Below, piece after piece: positions 1 through 5,658 of a stretch of DNA of 9,166 nucleotides. The notes beneath the pieces were generated by a model, which made no database searches, was not told the origin of the DNA, and saw only the letters and a list, made by a program, of their open reading frames with translations. Within the stretch, counting starts at the first letter, position 1, and each line of letters opens with the position of its first letter. This DNA is from RGIG8775 sp045660295 (GTDB taxonomy: Bacteria > Bacillota > Clostridia > Oscillospirales > CAG-272), in contig JAZRDN010000045.1 of NCBI GenBank assembly GCA_045660295.1, positions 1-9,166 on the forward strand, in the 5' to 3' direction. Both the position numbers and the translations under genes were made by a program.

Positions 1-21
1 AGCGCAGCATGGCTTGAGGAG

Positions 22-41
22 TTGAAGTCGTACAGCTTCAA
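22..41 (-). repeat. Small hairpin near the P2 start site
   Basis: On the minus strand TTGAAG (41-36) and CTTCAA (27-22) form a 6-bp stem around the loop CTGTACGA. It sits at the predicted 5' end of the transcript from the promoter at 46-74 and may be a 5' stabilising hairpin. If transcription starts at 39, only the inner four pairs remain, so the function is uncertain. Confidence 0.4.
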
Positions 42-45
42 AACT

Positions 46-74
46 ATTATACACAAATCGAGGGCTATTGTCAA
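46..74 (-). promoter_or_regulatory. Sigma-A promoter P2, leftward
   Basis: Read on the minus strand, there is a perfect -35 TTGACA (69-74), a 17-bp spacer and a perfect -10 TATAAT (46-51). Transcription would start near position 39 and run off the left edge. The DNA upstream is A/T-rich, as in strong promoters. No start codon with a ribosome binding site lies in the few remaining bases, so the product is outside the window. The tandem arrangement with the promoter at 202-230 suggests a highly expressed product such as a stable RNA or ribosomal protein operon; that is inference. Confidence 0.85.
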
Positions 75-128
75 CACATTTTTTGAAAATTTCCCAAAGA
101 GACATTCAGTAGTTTATTTCAATCTTGG

Positions 129-195
129 GCAAGTTGAGGTCATTAAGAAGGCGCGTTCAAATGAATTGAAGGCTACCAGCTCTCGCTCAACTTGC
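129..195 (-). ncRNA. Candidate structured leader or small RNA, family unknown
   Basis: The minus-strand transcript expected from the promoter at 202-230 would begin with GCAAGTTGAG (195-186). It would end this 67-nt unit with the exact complement CTCAACTTGC (138-129), closing it with a 10-bp stem. Inside, TTCAA-TTCAT-TTGAA (170-156) forms a small hairpin. No T-box GGTGG motif, no intrinsic terminator directly after it and no riboswitch core that I recognise was seen. It could be a cis-regulatory leader, a small RNA or a DNA operator. The stem is seen directly; the RNA interpretation is inference. Confidence 0.45.
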
Positions 196-201
196 ATATA
201 T

Positions 202-230
202 AGTATATCACAAATAGTGCCATTTGTCAA
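202..230 (-). promoter_or_regulatory. Sigma-A promoter P1, leftward
   Basis: On the minus strand there is TTGACA (225-230), a 17-bp spacer and TATACT (202-207). The expected start site is near 195, which is the first base of the 10-bp inverted repeat at 129-195. The promoter faces the same way as the one at 46-74 and lies about 155 bp upstream of it. Confidence 0.8.
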
Positions 231-276
231 TAGTAAGTACAGGGATAACAAGTTTGAATGATGTACGGATACTTAA

Positions 277-309
277 GAAATAAAGGACACTTTCAGTGTC
301 CTTTATTTC
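277..309 (-). terminator. recG terminator hairpin
   Basis: There is a perfect 14-bp inverted repeat: the left arm (277-290) is GAAATAAAGGACAC, the loop is 5 nt and the right arm (296-309) is its exact complement. It begins 6 bases past the recG stop. On the minus strand the distal arm ends in a T-rich stretch. Because the stem is A/T-rich at its base, it could also work in the opposite direction. Confidence 0.8.
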
Positions 310-315
310 TGTTAT

Positions 316-2433
316 TTAACTTATCGAACTCCTATCGGCGTTCCAAACAGAATCGACCTTAGCCTTGAGCAGAGGATATTCCTCAAGCTCGGGGCTTTCT
401 TTTAACAGGTCTTTGGCTGATTCGAAGGCTTTTTCCATAAGCTCCGAATCATCGCACATGTCTGCGATTCTGAATTTGATTCCACCGCTTTGACGAAGCG
501 CCGCTTCATTTGCGTCACGCAAAAAATCACCCGGACCGCGGAGCGCAAGGTCAGCCTCGGCAATTTTATAGCCGTCGTATGTGGTACACATGGTTTTAAG
601 TCGCTTTTCAGCGTTTTCGGTCTGTGCGTCCGAAACCAGAATACAATAGGATTTTCTCGTTCCTCGACCCACACGTCCGCGTAGCTGATGAAGCTGTGAA
701 AGTCCGAAGCGTTCGGCGTTTTCAACTATCATCAGACATGCGTTGGGAACGTTTACGCCGACCTCGATAACCGTGGTTGAAACCAGAATTTTGGTCTCGC
801 CCGAAATAAAGCCATGCATTATCTTTTCTTTCTCGGTGCTTTTCAGCTTTCCGTGAATGAACGCGGTCTTGTATTCGGGGAATTTTTCGGCTATTTCGGC
901 AGAGTATTGCACCGCCGCTTTAAGGGGCGGTTTTGTTTCGTACAATCCGTTTTCCGAAATGTCATAAAGATTTACTTCGCCCGCATCCTCCTCGGTTTCT
1001 TCTACCGCGGGGCACACAATGTATACCTGACCGCCATCGTCTATCTGCTTTTTAATAAATCCGTCAAGCCTCGCGCGATATCCCTCGTTTACAAGGAACG
1101 TATCGACCTTTTGACGCCCGGGGGGGATTTCGTCTATTATGGTCTTGTCAAGATTTCCGTACATGGCAAGAGCCATAGAACGGGGAATTGGTGTGGCGCT
1201 CATTACGAGTAGGTGCGACTTTTCTCCTTTTTTTGAGAGAACCGCGCGTTGCTCAACGCCAAATCGGTGCTGTTCGTCAACTACCACCAGCCCAAGCGCC
1301 GCAAAATCAACACCTTCGGTCAAAAGCGCTTGCGTGCCTATAACAATATCGATATTTTTCGCCGCAAGCTCTGTGGCAAGCTTCTTTTTTCTTGTCGCAG
1401 TCAACGCGCCTACAAGAAGCTCGCATCTTATTCCGAGCCTGTCAAACAACGGCGCAAGGTCGCTCTGATGCTGGCGCGCGAGTATCTCGGTAGGCGCCAT
1501 AAGAGCCGCTTGATAACCGTTTTTTACCGCCATAAGCATTGCCGCTGCCGCGCATACAGTTTTTCCGCAACCAACGTCACCGATGAGAATTCTGCCCATA
1601 GGCGTATCGGTAGAAACGTCCGAGGCGATATCCGCAACAGTGCGCTCCTGCGCGTTGGTCAGCTTGTAGGGAAGCAGAGCGCGAAGCTCACTTATGTCTG
1701 TGTCTTTAAAGACCGGCGCACCGTTTTCCTTTTGCTTTTTTACCGCGGTGTTTATGCCGAGCGAAAAAACAAAAAATTCATCAAATATAAGTCTGCGCTT
1801 AGCCGCCGCGAGCATGGCGTAAGAGCTCGGTGCATGTATTTCCTTTAATGCCGTGCCAAGCGTGGCGAGCTTGTTTTCGAGCCGTATTTCCGTGGGAAGA
1901 TAGTCAACAAGCTCCTTTGCCGCCATTTGAAGCGTAAGAGCTATATTTTGCGTTAATTGCTTTTGCGTAAGTCCCTCGGAAAGCGGATATATCGGCGTAA
2001 AATCGGGTAATTCTATGCCGTCGGTGTATAGCTCGTGAACAGGTGATGACATTGCAAATTTGTTACCCGTTTTCTCAACTTTTCCGTAAAACCTGAAGCT
2101 GGCGCCAAGAGGGAACGCAGTTTTAAGATAATCTTGATTAAAATACGTTATCTCGCACATTCCGCTTTCATCGTAGGCGCGGAATTTAAGTAGAGACATT
2201 CCGCGGCGTATTCTCGCAATTTTGGGCGCGGTTGCCACCGTCAGTATCACGGCACATTTTGATATACCGTCACACTCGGCGAGTTTTTTTGTGTCACCTC
2301 TGTTTTCGTAAGCCCTCGGAAAATGAAAAAGGAGGTCGTACAGATTTTCTATTCCAAGCTTAGCGTAAGCCTTGGCGCGCACCGCACCCACGCCGTGAAG
2401 CGCGTTTATTGGCGTTTCAAATAAATTTCCCAT
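316..2433 (-). CDS. recG: ATP-dependent DNA helicase RecG
   Basis: RecG is a superfamily 2 translocase that remodels stalled replication forks and migrates Holliday junctions in the cytoplasm. The 705-aa protein is near the family length. An N-terminal wedge/OB region (about 60-150) precedes the helicase core. Visible motifs are Walker A GDVGCGKT (285-292, with Cys where Ser is usual), the DEQH box (386-389), SATPIPRS (412-419) and the motif VI stretch QLRGRVGRG (583-591). The C-terminal RecG-specific segment begins LRGPGDFL (631-638). After it, RDANEAAL precedes the conserved RQSG, longer than the usual short link. The start is fixed by AAGGAGG (2439-2445), five bases upstream. The gene appears monocistronic, with its own promoter (2476-2504) and terminator (277-309). 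Confidence 0.97.
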   Translation of the reverse strand: MGNLFETPINALHGVGAVRAKAYAKLGIENLYDLLFHFPRAYENRGDTKKLAECDGISKCAVILTVATAPKIARIRRGMSLLKFRAYDESGMCEITYFNQDYLKTAFPLGASFRFYGKVEKTGNKFAMSSPVHELYTDGIELPDFTPIYPLSEGLTQKQLTQNIALTLQMAAKELVDYLPTEIRLENKLATLGTALKEIHAPSSYAMLAAAKRRLIFDEFFVFSLGINTAVKKQKENGAPVFKDTDISELRALLPYKLTNAQERTVADIASDVSTDTPMGRILIGDVGCGKTVCAAAAMLMAVKNGYQAALMAPTEILARQHQSDLAPLFDRLGIRCELLVGALTATRKKKLATELAAKNIDIVIGTQALLTEGVDFAALGLVVVDEQHRFGVEQRAVLSKKGEKSHLLVMSATPIPRSMALAMYGNLDKTIIDEIPPGRQKVDTFLVNEGYRARLDGFIKKQIDDGGQVYIVCPAVEETEEDAGEVNLYDISENGLYETKPPLKAAVQYSAEIAEKFPEYKTAFIHGKLKSTEKEKIMHGFISGETKILVSTTVIEVGVNVPNACLMIVENAERFGLSQLHQLRGRVGRGTRKSYCILVSDAQTENAEKRLKTMCTTYDGYKIAEADLALRGPGDFLRDANEAALRQSGGIKFRIADMCDDSELMEKAFESAKDLLKESPELEEYPLLKAKVDSVWNADRSSIS

Positions 2434-2475
2434 TATGACCTCCTTGATTTTTTCTTGATTTATTTTATTACAAAT

Positions 2476-2504
2476 ATTTTATCACAAAATTTCGCTTCCG
2501 TCAA
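2476..2504 (-). promoter_or_regulatory. Sigma-A promoter of recG
   Basis: On the minus strand there is TTGACG (2499-2504), a 17-bp spacer and TAAAAT (2476-2481). It lies just after the T-tract of the upstream operon's terminator and about 45 bp before the recG start codon, so recG is probably transcribed independently. Confidence 0.65.
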
Positions 2505-2519
2505 TAAAAAATATATAAA

Positions 2520-2549
2520 AAAGAACACGACTGTGGCGCCGTGTTCTTT
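2520..2549 (-). terminator. Terminator of the small-protein operon
   Basis: A 10-bp perfect stem is formed by AAAGAACACG (2520-2529) and its complement (2540-2549), with a 10-nt loop. On the minus strand it is followed by a long T-rich run (about 2505-2522). It starts five bases after the stop codon of the 122-aa gene, a textbook intrinsic terminator. Confidence 0.88.
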
Positions 2550-2553
2550 CTGA

Positions 2554-2922
2554 TTATTTATAAAACAGCAGTAAAAAGAGAAGCAAAAGAATGTCATCGT
2601 CGGTGTCACTTTGAGAGAGCAGAATGAGCACTCCTACAATAAGCATTTCCTCAAGCCCGATGTTGCTTAAAAGCCCGCTGGGATTAGACACCTTAGGCGG
2701 TAATAGCGCGGAAAGGAATGAGGGAGAAGCCGGCTTTGTCGATACGGGTTTAGGTTCATCAACCGTTACGGTTGTTTCTTCCGTTATTGGGGCGGAAGCG
2801 TCTTCGGTTGTGGGAAGTTCGGGCATTTCCTCGGCAACTATTCTGCCCGAAAAAGCGTTTCCTCTGTAATTTTCGGGGATTATTATATCGTTTTTATCGC
2901 GGTAATTGGCTTTTGAATACAT
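2554..2922 (-). CDS. Small protein with hydrophobic acidic-spaced C-terminus, unknown function
   Basis: I do not recognise a named family. The 122-aa product has an N-terminal segment with IPENYRGNAF (15-24). An acidic, Pro/Thr-rich linker (about 30-66) and a short helix-prone stretch with GLLSN (83-87) follow. The C-terminus holds two very hydrophobic runs (about 93-102 and 111-120) separated by SQSDTDDD. No signal peptide is visible. The hydrophobic tail suggests membrane association or self-assembly, but each run is short for a full transmembrane helix. It is the last gene of a three-gene operon: AGGAGG lies just upstream, overlapping the end of the preceding gene, and a terminator follows at once. 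From memory, similar tails occur in small clostridial proteins; this is unverified. Translation of this frame is well supported by its ribosome binding site and context. Confidence 0.8.
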   Translation of the reverse strand: MYSKANYRDKNDIIIPENYRGNAFSGRIVAEEMPELPTTEDASAPITEETTVTVDEPKPVSTKPASPSFLSALLPPKVSNPSGLLSNIGLEEMLIVGVLILLSQSDTDDDILLLLFLLLFYK

Positions 2923-2930
2923 ATTACCTC

Positions 2931-3359
2931 CTATAACTTCAGTCCCTTGAATGTCTCAGAAAGCTTGCTCATTTTTGCGATATAGTCTATTGCCTCACAG
3001 CGTTTGGGGCTTAAATATGGCTTTAACGCAACCAAAAGCGCCAATCGCTTGTCAAATGCGGGAGAGCTTTTCTCCTCTGATTTTCTCGCCATAATCGGTT
3101 TTATTGCGTTTATTACCTCGGGAAGCTTTGACATGATATCGGGATTTGAAAGCAAGCCATCTATGCTCGCCGCGGACACGGTAGATGCCGCCGGTGAACT
3201 CATTTCGGATGCGTGTGAGGCTTCTGTGCCTGCGTCCGCTTGTGGCTTCGTGTTTCCCGCTATCTCACCTATTTTTTCCATGAGCTCCTTGTTTGAGAGA
3301 AGCTCACCCAGTATGGTTGACAGATCGGGGGTCTGATTGTTAATATTATCGTCTGCCAT
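2931..3359 (-). CDS. Small helical protein with an internal duplication, unknown function
   Basis: This 142-aa protein has no family that I can name. Two copies of one motif are visible: ELLSNKELMEKIGEI (19-33) and GLLSNPDIMSKLPEV (68-82). They are joined by an Ala/Ser-rich linker (about 38-66) likely to be disordered. The C-terminal block (about 103-140) contains LVALKPYLSPKR (109-120) and reads as amphipathic helices rich in Lys and Leu. No signal peptide or membrane segment is seen, so it is probably cytoplasmic. It starts ATG with GGGAGG upstream, 11 bases after the stop of the first gene, and ends 8 bases before the third. The tight spacing suggests co-translation and a shared task for the three products. 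Adaptor or scaffold roles are possible, but nothing in the sequence decides this. Confidence 0.82.
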   Translation of the reverse strand: MADDNINNQTPDLSTILGELLSNKELMEKIGEIAGNTKPQADAGTEASHASEMSSPAASTVSAASIDGLLSNPDIMSKLPEVINAIKPIMARKSEEKSSPAFDKRLALLVALKPYLSPKRCEAIDYIAKMSKLSETFKGLKL

Positions 3360-3370
3360 AGTAGCCTCCC

Positions 3371-3589
3371 TTATTTCTTTTTGAATTTGTTTATGCTTTC
3401 CTGAGCCTTTCTTATGTCTTCTTCACTGGCGGTTTCGAGAGCGTGTCTTATGCTCTTTACGTCGTTGGTGGTAATATTGAAGCTCGAAAGATCAAGCCCC
3501 GATTTCTCGCTTATGGTTTTGATTATGTTCACAAGCTGCGCGTCGTTAAGCGTCAAAAGCATATTCAATGTGTTCTTGTCGATTTGCAT
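3371..3589 (-). CDS. Short charged helical protein, unknown function
   Basis: This is the first gene of the small-protein operon and encodes 72 aa. A longer in-frame start at 3616 exists. However, AAGGAGG (3595-3601) sits five bases before the ATG at 3587-3589, so the internal start is chosen. The protein reads as three amphipathic helices: residues about 6-28 (TLNDAQLVNIIKTISEKSG), 41-52 (NDVKSIRHALE) and 55-70 (EEDIRKAQESINKFKKK). The N-terminus is hydrophobic-amphipathic and the C-terminal tail is strongly basic. There are no cysteines, no membrane segment and no recognisable DNA-binding signature. It is probably a small cytoplasmic protein-binding module acting with the 142- and 122-aa partners downstream; that is inference from the operon alone. 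Confidence 0.8.
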   Translation of the reverse strand: MQIDKNTLNMLLTLNDAQLVNIIKTISEKSGLDLSSFNITTNDVKSIRHALETASEEDIRKAQESINKFKKK

Positions 3590-3594
3590 ATTGT

Positions 3595-3601
3595 CCTCCT
3601 T
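3595..3601 (-). promoter_or_regulatory. Ribosome binding site deciding the 72-aa start
   Basis: AAGGAGG on the minus strand is five bases from the ATG at 3589. It overlaps the coding frame of the longer alternative start, which has no comparable site and is therefore rejected. Confidence 0.85.
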
Positions 3602-3619
3602 GATATGAGCCTTCAAGAA

Positions 3620-3649
3620 TATAATATGCTAAATTCGGAAAATCGTGAA
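3620..3649 (-). promoter_or_regulatory. Promoter of the small-protein operon, sigma factor uncertain
   Basis: On the minus strand TATTAT (3621-3626) lies 17 bp from TTCACG (3644-3649), a weak sigma-A reading. The same bases give CATATTATA (3628-3620), which fits the CATANNNTA -10 of sporulation sigma K (related to sigma E). An AC (3646-3645) lies 16 bp upstream, in the place of the sigma K -35. It is the only promoter-like sequence before the 72-aa gene that I found. Confidence 0.45.
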
Positions 3650-3655
3650 AAAAGG

Positions 3656-3684
3656 TAGACAAAACGACAAAAAAGTGGTATAAT
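3656..3684 (+). promoter_or_regulatory. Sigma-A promoter of the lipid kinase operon
   Basis: TAGACA (3656-3661), a 17-bp spacer and a perfect TATAAT (3679-3684). The start site should fall near 3691, leaving a leader of about 34 nt before the ATG at 3725. Confidence 0.8.
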
Positions 3685-3716
3685 ACTCTGTAAGTGTCCT
3701 ACATCTATTCAATATG

Positions 3717-3721
3717 AGGTG
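3717..3721 (+). promoter_or_regulatory. Ribosome binding site deciding the lipid kinase start
   Basis: AGGTG within ATGAGGTG precedes the ATG at 3725. The in-frame GTG at 3719 would lie inside this site and has no purine-rich site of its own, so ATG 3725 is preferred. Confidence 0.65.
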
Positions 3722-3724
3722 TTT

Positions 3725-4684
3725 ATGAAGCATTATTTTGTTGTAAATCCGCTTGCCGGTAAGGGAAATAAGGTTGATGAGCTTATAGAAAGTATCACAA
3801 TCGCATGTGAAGCGCGCGGCGTTGAATACGAAGTTTATAAAACCAAAGCGGTTGGCGACGCTGAGCAGTTTGTGAAAGGCATATGCTTGAAATATGAAAA
3901 TTCCGATACCGTTTGCAGATTTTATGCTTGCGGCGGCGACGGAACTGTCAACGAGTGTGTAAATGGTGTCGCCTGTTACGATAGGCATGAGGTTGCCGTA
4001 ATTCCGATAGGTACGGGTAACGATTTCGTACGTAATTTCGGCGATGCAGAGGTCTTTTACGATATAAACGCCCAGCTTGACGCGGTGTCTACAAAATGCG
4101 ATGTTTTAAAGTACAACGAAAGATATTGCATGAATGTTGCCAACGTCGGACTTGACTGCGAGGTTGTGGCGAGAACCGCACGAATAAAAAGAAATGCCCT
4201 TGTTCCCTCAAAGTTGGCTTATATTTTCGGACTTGTAGGCGAATTTATCAAAAAAAGCGGTATCAAGTTCAGATGTAGGGTGGATGGAGTCGATAAAGGT
4301 GAAAAACGTCTGTTGCTCGCATTCTTTGCCAACGGCGGATTTTACGGCGGTGGCTTTCACGCCGCGCCTTTAGCGGAGCTTAAGGACGGACTTATTGACG
4401 TATGCTTTATAAATTACGTCTCACGCTTGACCTTCCTCGGTCTTGTGGGAAAATATAAAAAAGGAACGCACCTCGGAATCAAGAACAGGGATAAGATCCT
4501 TGAATACATAAAGTGCCGTGAGATAGAGATAGAATTTGAAAAAAGCGAAAGAGTCTGTATAGACGGCGAACTTGAGGAATGTGAAAAGATAAAAATAGAA
4601 ATTATAAGGGATAAAATAAATTTTGCCGTGCCTGCCGTTTTTGCCATGGCAGTGCTTGAACACGAAATTGAGCAATCTATATGA
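3725..4684 (+). CDS. Diacylglycerol kinase family lipid kinase (YegS/DagK type)
   Basis: This 319-aa protein belongs to the DAGK_cat/LCB5 family, which transfers phosphate from ATP to a lipid hydroxyl at the inner face of the membrane. In Gram-positive bacteria DgkB recycles diacylglycerol to phosphatidic acid. The N-terminal catalytic domain has VVNPLAGKG (6-14), GGDGT (70-74) and PIGTGNDFVR (94-103). The C-terminal beta-rich domain carries GGGFHAAP (208-215), KDGLIDV (220-226) and IDGE (279-282), as expected for the fold. Length is typical. It has its own sigma-A promoter. Its stop overlaps the start of the next gene (ATGA, 4681-4684), so the two are probably translationally coupled. The substrate could be another lipid, such as a sphingoid base or undecaprenol-like alcohol, and cannot be told from the motifs. 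Confidence 0.93.
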   Translation: MKHYFVVNPLAGKGNKVDELIESITIACEARGVEYEVYKTKAVGDAEQFVKGICLKYENSDTVCRFYACGGDGTVNECVNGVACYDRHEVAVIPIGTGNDFVRNFGDAEVFYDINAQLDAVSTKCDVLKYNERYCMNVANVGLDCEVVARTARIKRNALVPSKLAYIFGLVGEFIKKSGIKFRCRVDGVDKGEKRLLLAFFANGGFYGGGFHAAPLAELKDGLIDVCFINYVSRLTFLGLVGKYKKGTHLGIKNRDKILEYIKCREIEIEFEKSERVCIDGELEECEKIKIEIIRDKINFAVPAVFAMAVLEHEIEQSI

Positions 4685-5214
4685 TGAATATTCTCGTTGT
4701 ATCCGATACACACGGAAGATATTTTGCCCTTGAAGCGGTGCTTGACCGCCAGTTTGGATTGGACGAGAAATTCCGTCCTTCGCACTTGATACATTTGGGT
4801 GACGGAATATCCGACGTTGATGGCTGTAAGCGAGCGGAACGGCTTTGTGTTCATACGGTAAGCGGAAATTGTGATAATCTGTTTTTTTCAATGTCCAACG
4901 GTGTTCCCAAGGAACGCTTACTTGAGTTTTACGGATATAAAATTCTTATAATGCACGGAGACAGATATTCGGTAAAATCCGGTGACGTTAAAGCTATTGA
5001 GCGTGCGGTCTCTTGCGGCGCCGATCTCCTTATGTACGGTCACACTCACATCGCTACGTCGTATACTTTAAAAAAGGGAACACGCGTTGGGGAGACGGTT
5101 TTGGCGAAGGATATGTTGGTGTTCAATCCCGGTTCTCTCGGCTATTCGGGTAGCTTTGGTACGGTGACAATTTCGGAAAAAGGAATACTTCCGGCGCACG
5201 GAAGCATAAAATAA
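4681..5214 (+). CDS. YfcE/MJ0936-family metallophosphoesterase
   Basis: This 177-aa cytoplasmic calcineurin-like phosphodiesterase needs two divalent metal ions. The full metal-binding set is visible: SDTHG (8-12, Asp9 and His11), GD (40-41), GNCD (62-65), MHGD (91-94) and GHTH (120-123), followed by the characteristic NPGS (149-152). Family members hydrolyse phosphodiesters such as bis-pNPP in vitro, but physiological substrates are mostly unknown. Two consecutive ATG codons (4681 and 4684) could start it. The first overlaps the stop of the lipid kinase, and no strong ribosome binding site precedes either, which suggests coupling. Cotranscription with a lipid kinase is noteworthy but does not define the substrate. 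A bidirectional terminator follows immediately. Confidence 0.92.
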   Translation: MMNILVVSDTHGRYFALEAVLDRQFGLDEKFRPSHLIHLGDGISDVDGCKRAERLCVHTVSGNCDNLFFSMSNGVPKERLLEFYGYKILIMHGDRYSVKSGDVKAIERAVSCGADLLMYGHTHIATSYTLKKGTRVGETVLAKDMLVFNPGSLGYSGSFGTVTISEKGILPAHGSIK

Positions 5215-5246
5215 AAATTCCGATGCCGCGCTGACATCGGAATTTT
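5214..5246. terminator. Bidirectional terminator between the phosphoesterase gene and spoVG
   Basis: A perfect 12-bp stem is formed by AAAATTCCGATG (5214-5225) and its complement (5235-5246), around a 9-nt loop. The outer A/T pairs provide a T run at the 3' side on either strand, so it can end both convergent transcripts. It overlaps the last base of the phosphoesterase stop codon. Confidence 0.88.
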
Positions 5247-5259
5247 GAATGTATCGTAA

Positions 5260-5574
5260 TTAAACCGGTTGCTCGTCGGCAACTTCCTCGGTAGTTGCGA
5301 TTGCGGCGTTTTCTGCTTCGATGAGTGCCGCGTTGTATGCCTCGATAACTTCTTTTTCGAGCATTGCTCTGAATTCGGCATTGATTGGATGAACGATATC
5401 TCTGTATGTGTCATCCGCGTTTTTACGGCTGGGCATGACGATGAAGAATTTGTCACGAGCGTTTATGATTTTGATGTCATGAACCGCGAGCTGAGCATCG
5501 AATGTAACCGATGCGATAGCCTTCATCGGACCGTCGTCGAATAATTTTCTGATTTTGATATCTGTGATTTTCAT
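5260..5574 (-). CDS. spoVG: Septation protein / regulator SpoVG
   Basis: SpoVG is a small nucleic-acid-binding regulator. In Bacillus it affects asymmetric septation and cortex formation, and in other Firmicutes it affects cell-wall and virulence genes. The 104-aa protein shows the family signature throughout: DGPMKAIASVTFD (14-26), VHDIKII (31-37), VMPSRK (46-51) and RDIVHPIN (58-65). A helical tail ends in an acidic Ala/Glu-rich stretch (about 84-104), as is common in longer members. GGAAAGG lies about ten bases upstream of the ATG. The gene is divergent from murC across a 219-bp gap and ends at a shared terminator, so it is probably monocistronic. I did not find the sigma H promoter pattern known for Bacillus spoVG. 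SpoVG alone does not prove sporulation, since non-sporing bacteria also have it. Confidence 0.96.
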   Translation of the reverse strand: MKITDIKIRKLFDDGPMKAIASVTFDAQLAVHDIKIINARDKFFIVMPSRKNADDTYRDIVHPINAEFRAMLEKEVIEAYNAALIEAENAAIATTEEVADEQPV

Positions 5575-5641
5575 GTTGTGACTTTCCTTTCCGATTTTTA
5601 GAATACAAATACCGAAGGAGTCATATAACTGGTAATGTTCT

Positions 5642-5658
5642 TAATATATGTTATATTA
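5642..5658. repeat. Palindrome overlapping the spoVG -10 region
   Basis: TAATATA-TGT-TATATTA is a perfect inverted repeat with 7-bp arms. It covers part of the possible spoVG -10 and the expected start site. It could be an operator for a dimeric regulator, though palindromes of pure A/T are frequent by chance in such DNA. Confidence 0.4.

Noticed and set aside
22..41. RNase P RNA start, because GAAGCTG resembles the 5' end of type A rnpB
   Set aside because: Only seven bases agree, and the following bases pair into a local hairpin instead of matching the conserved rnpB sequence.
129..195. T-box leader
   Set aside because: The stem at the start is suggestive, but no GGTGG/ACCGCG T-box sequence or following terminator occurs in the window before the second promoter.
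22..261. Open frame of 79 codons on the plus strand
   Set aside because: It starts with TTG without a ribosome binding site, overlaps two strong minus-strand promoters and an inverted repeat, and its product resembles nothing I know.
1249..1848. 199-codon plus-strand frame inside recG
   Set aside because: It is antisense to the conserved RecG helicase core; its Arg/Lys/Ser-rich composition is that of a shadow frame and no ribosome binding site fits.
3590..3616. Upstream extension of the 72-aa gene by nine codons
   Set aside because: The AAGGAGG site lies inside this extension and points to the internal ATG; the upstream ATG has no comparable site.
3629..3988. 119-codon minus-strand frame upstream of the small-protein operon
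   Set aside because: It is antisense to the 5' half of the lipid kinase and covers the kinase promoter; no ribosome binding site was seen.
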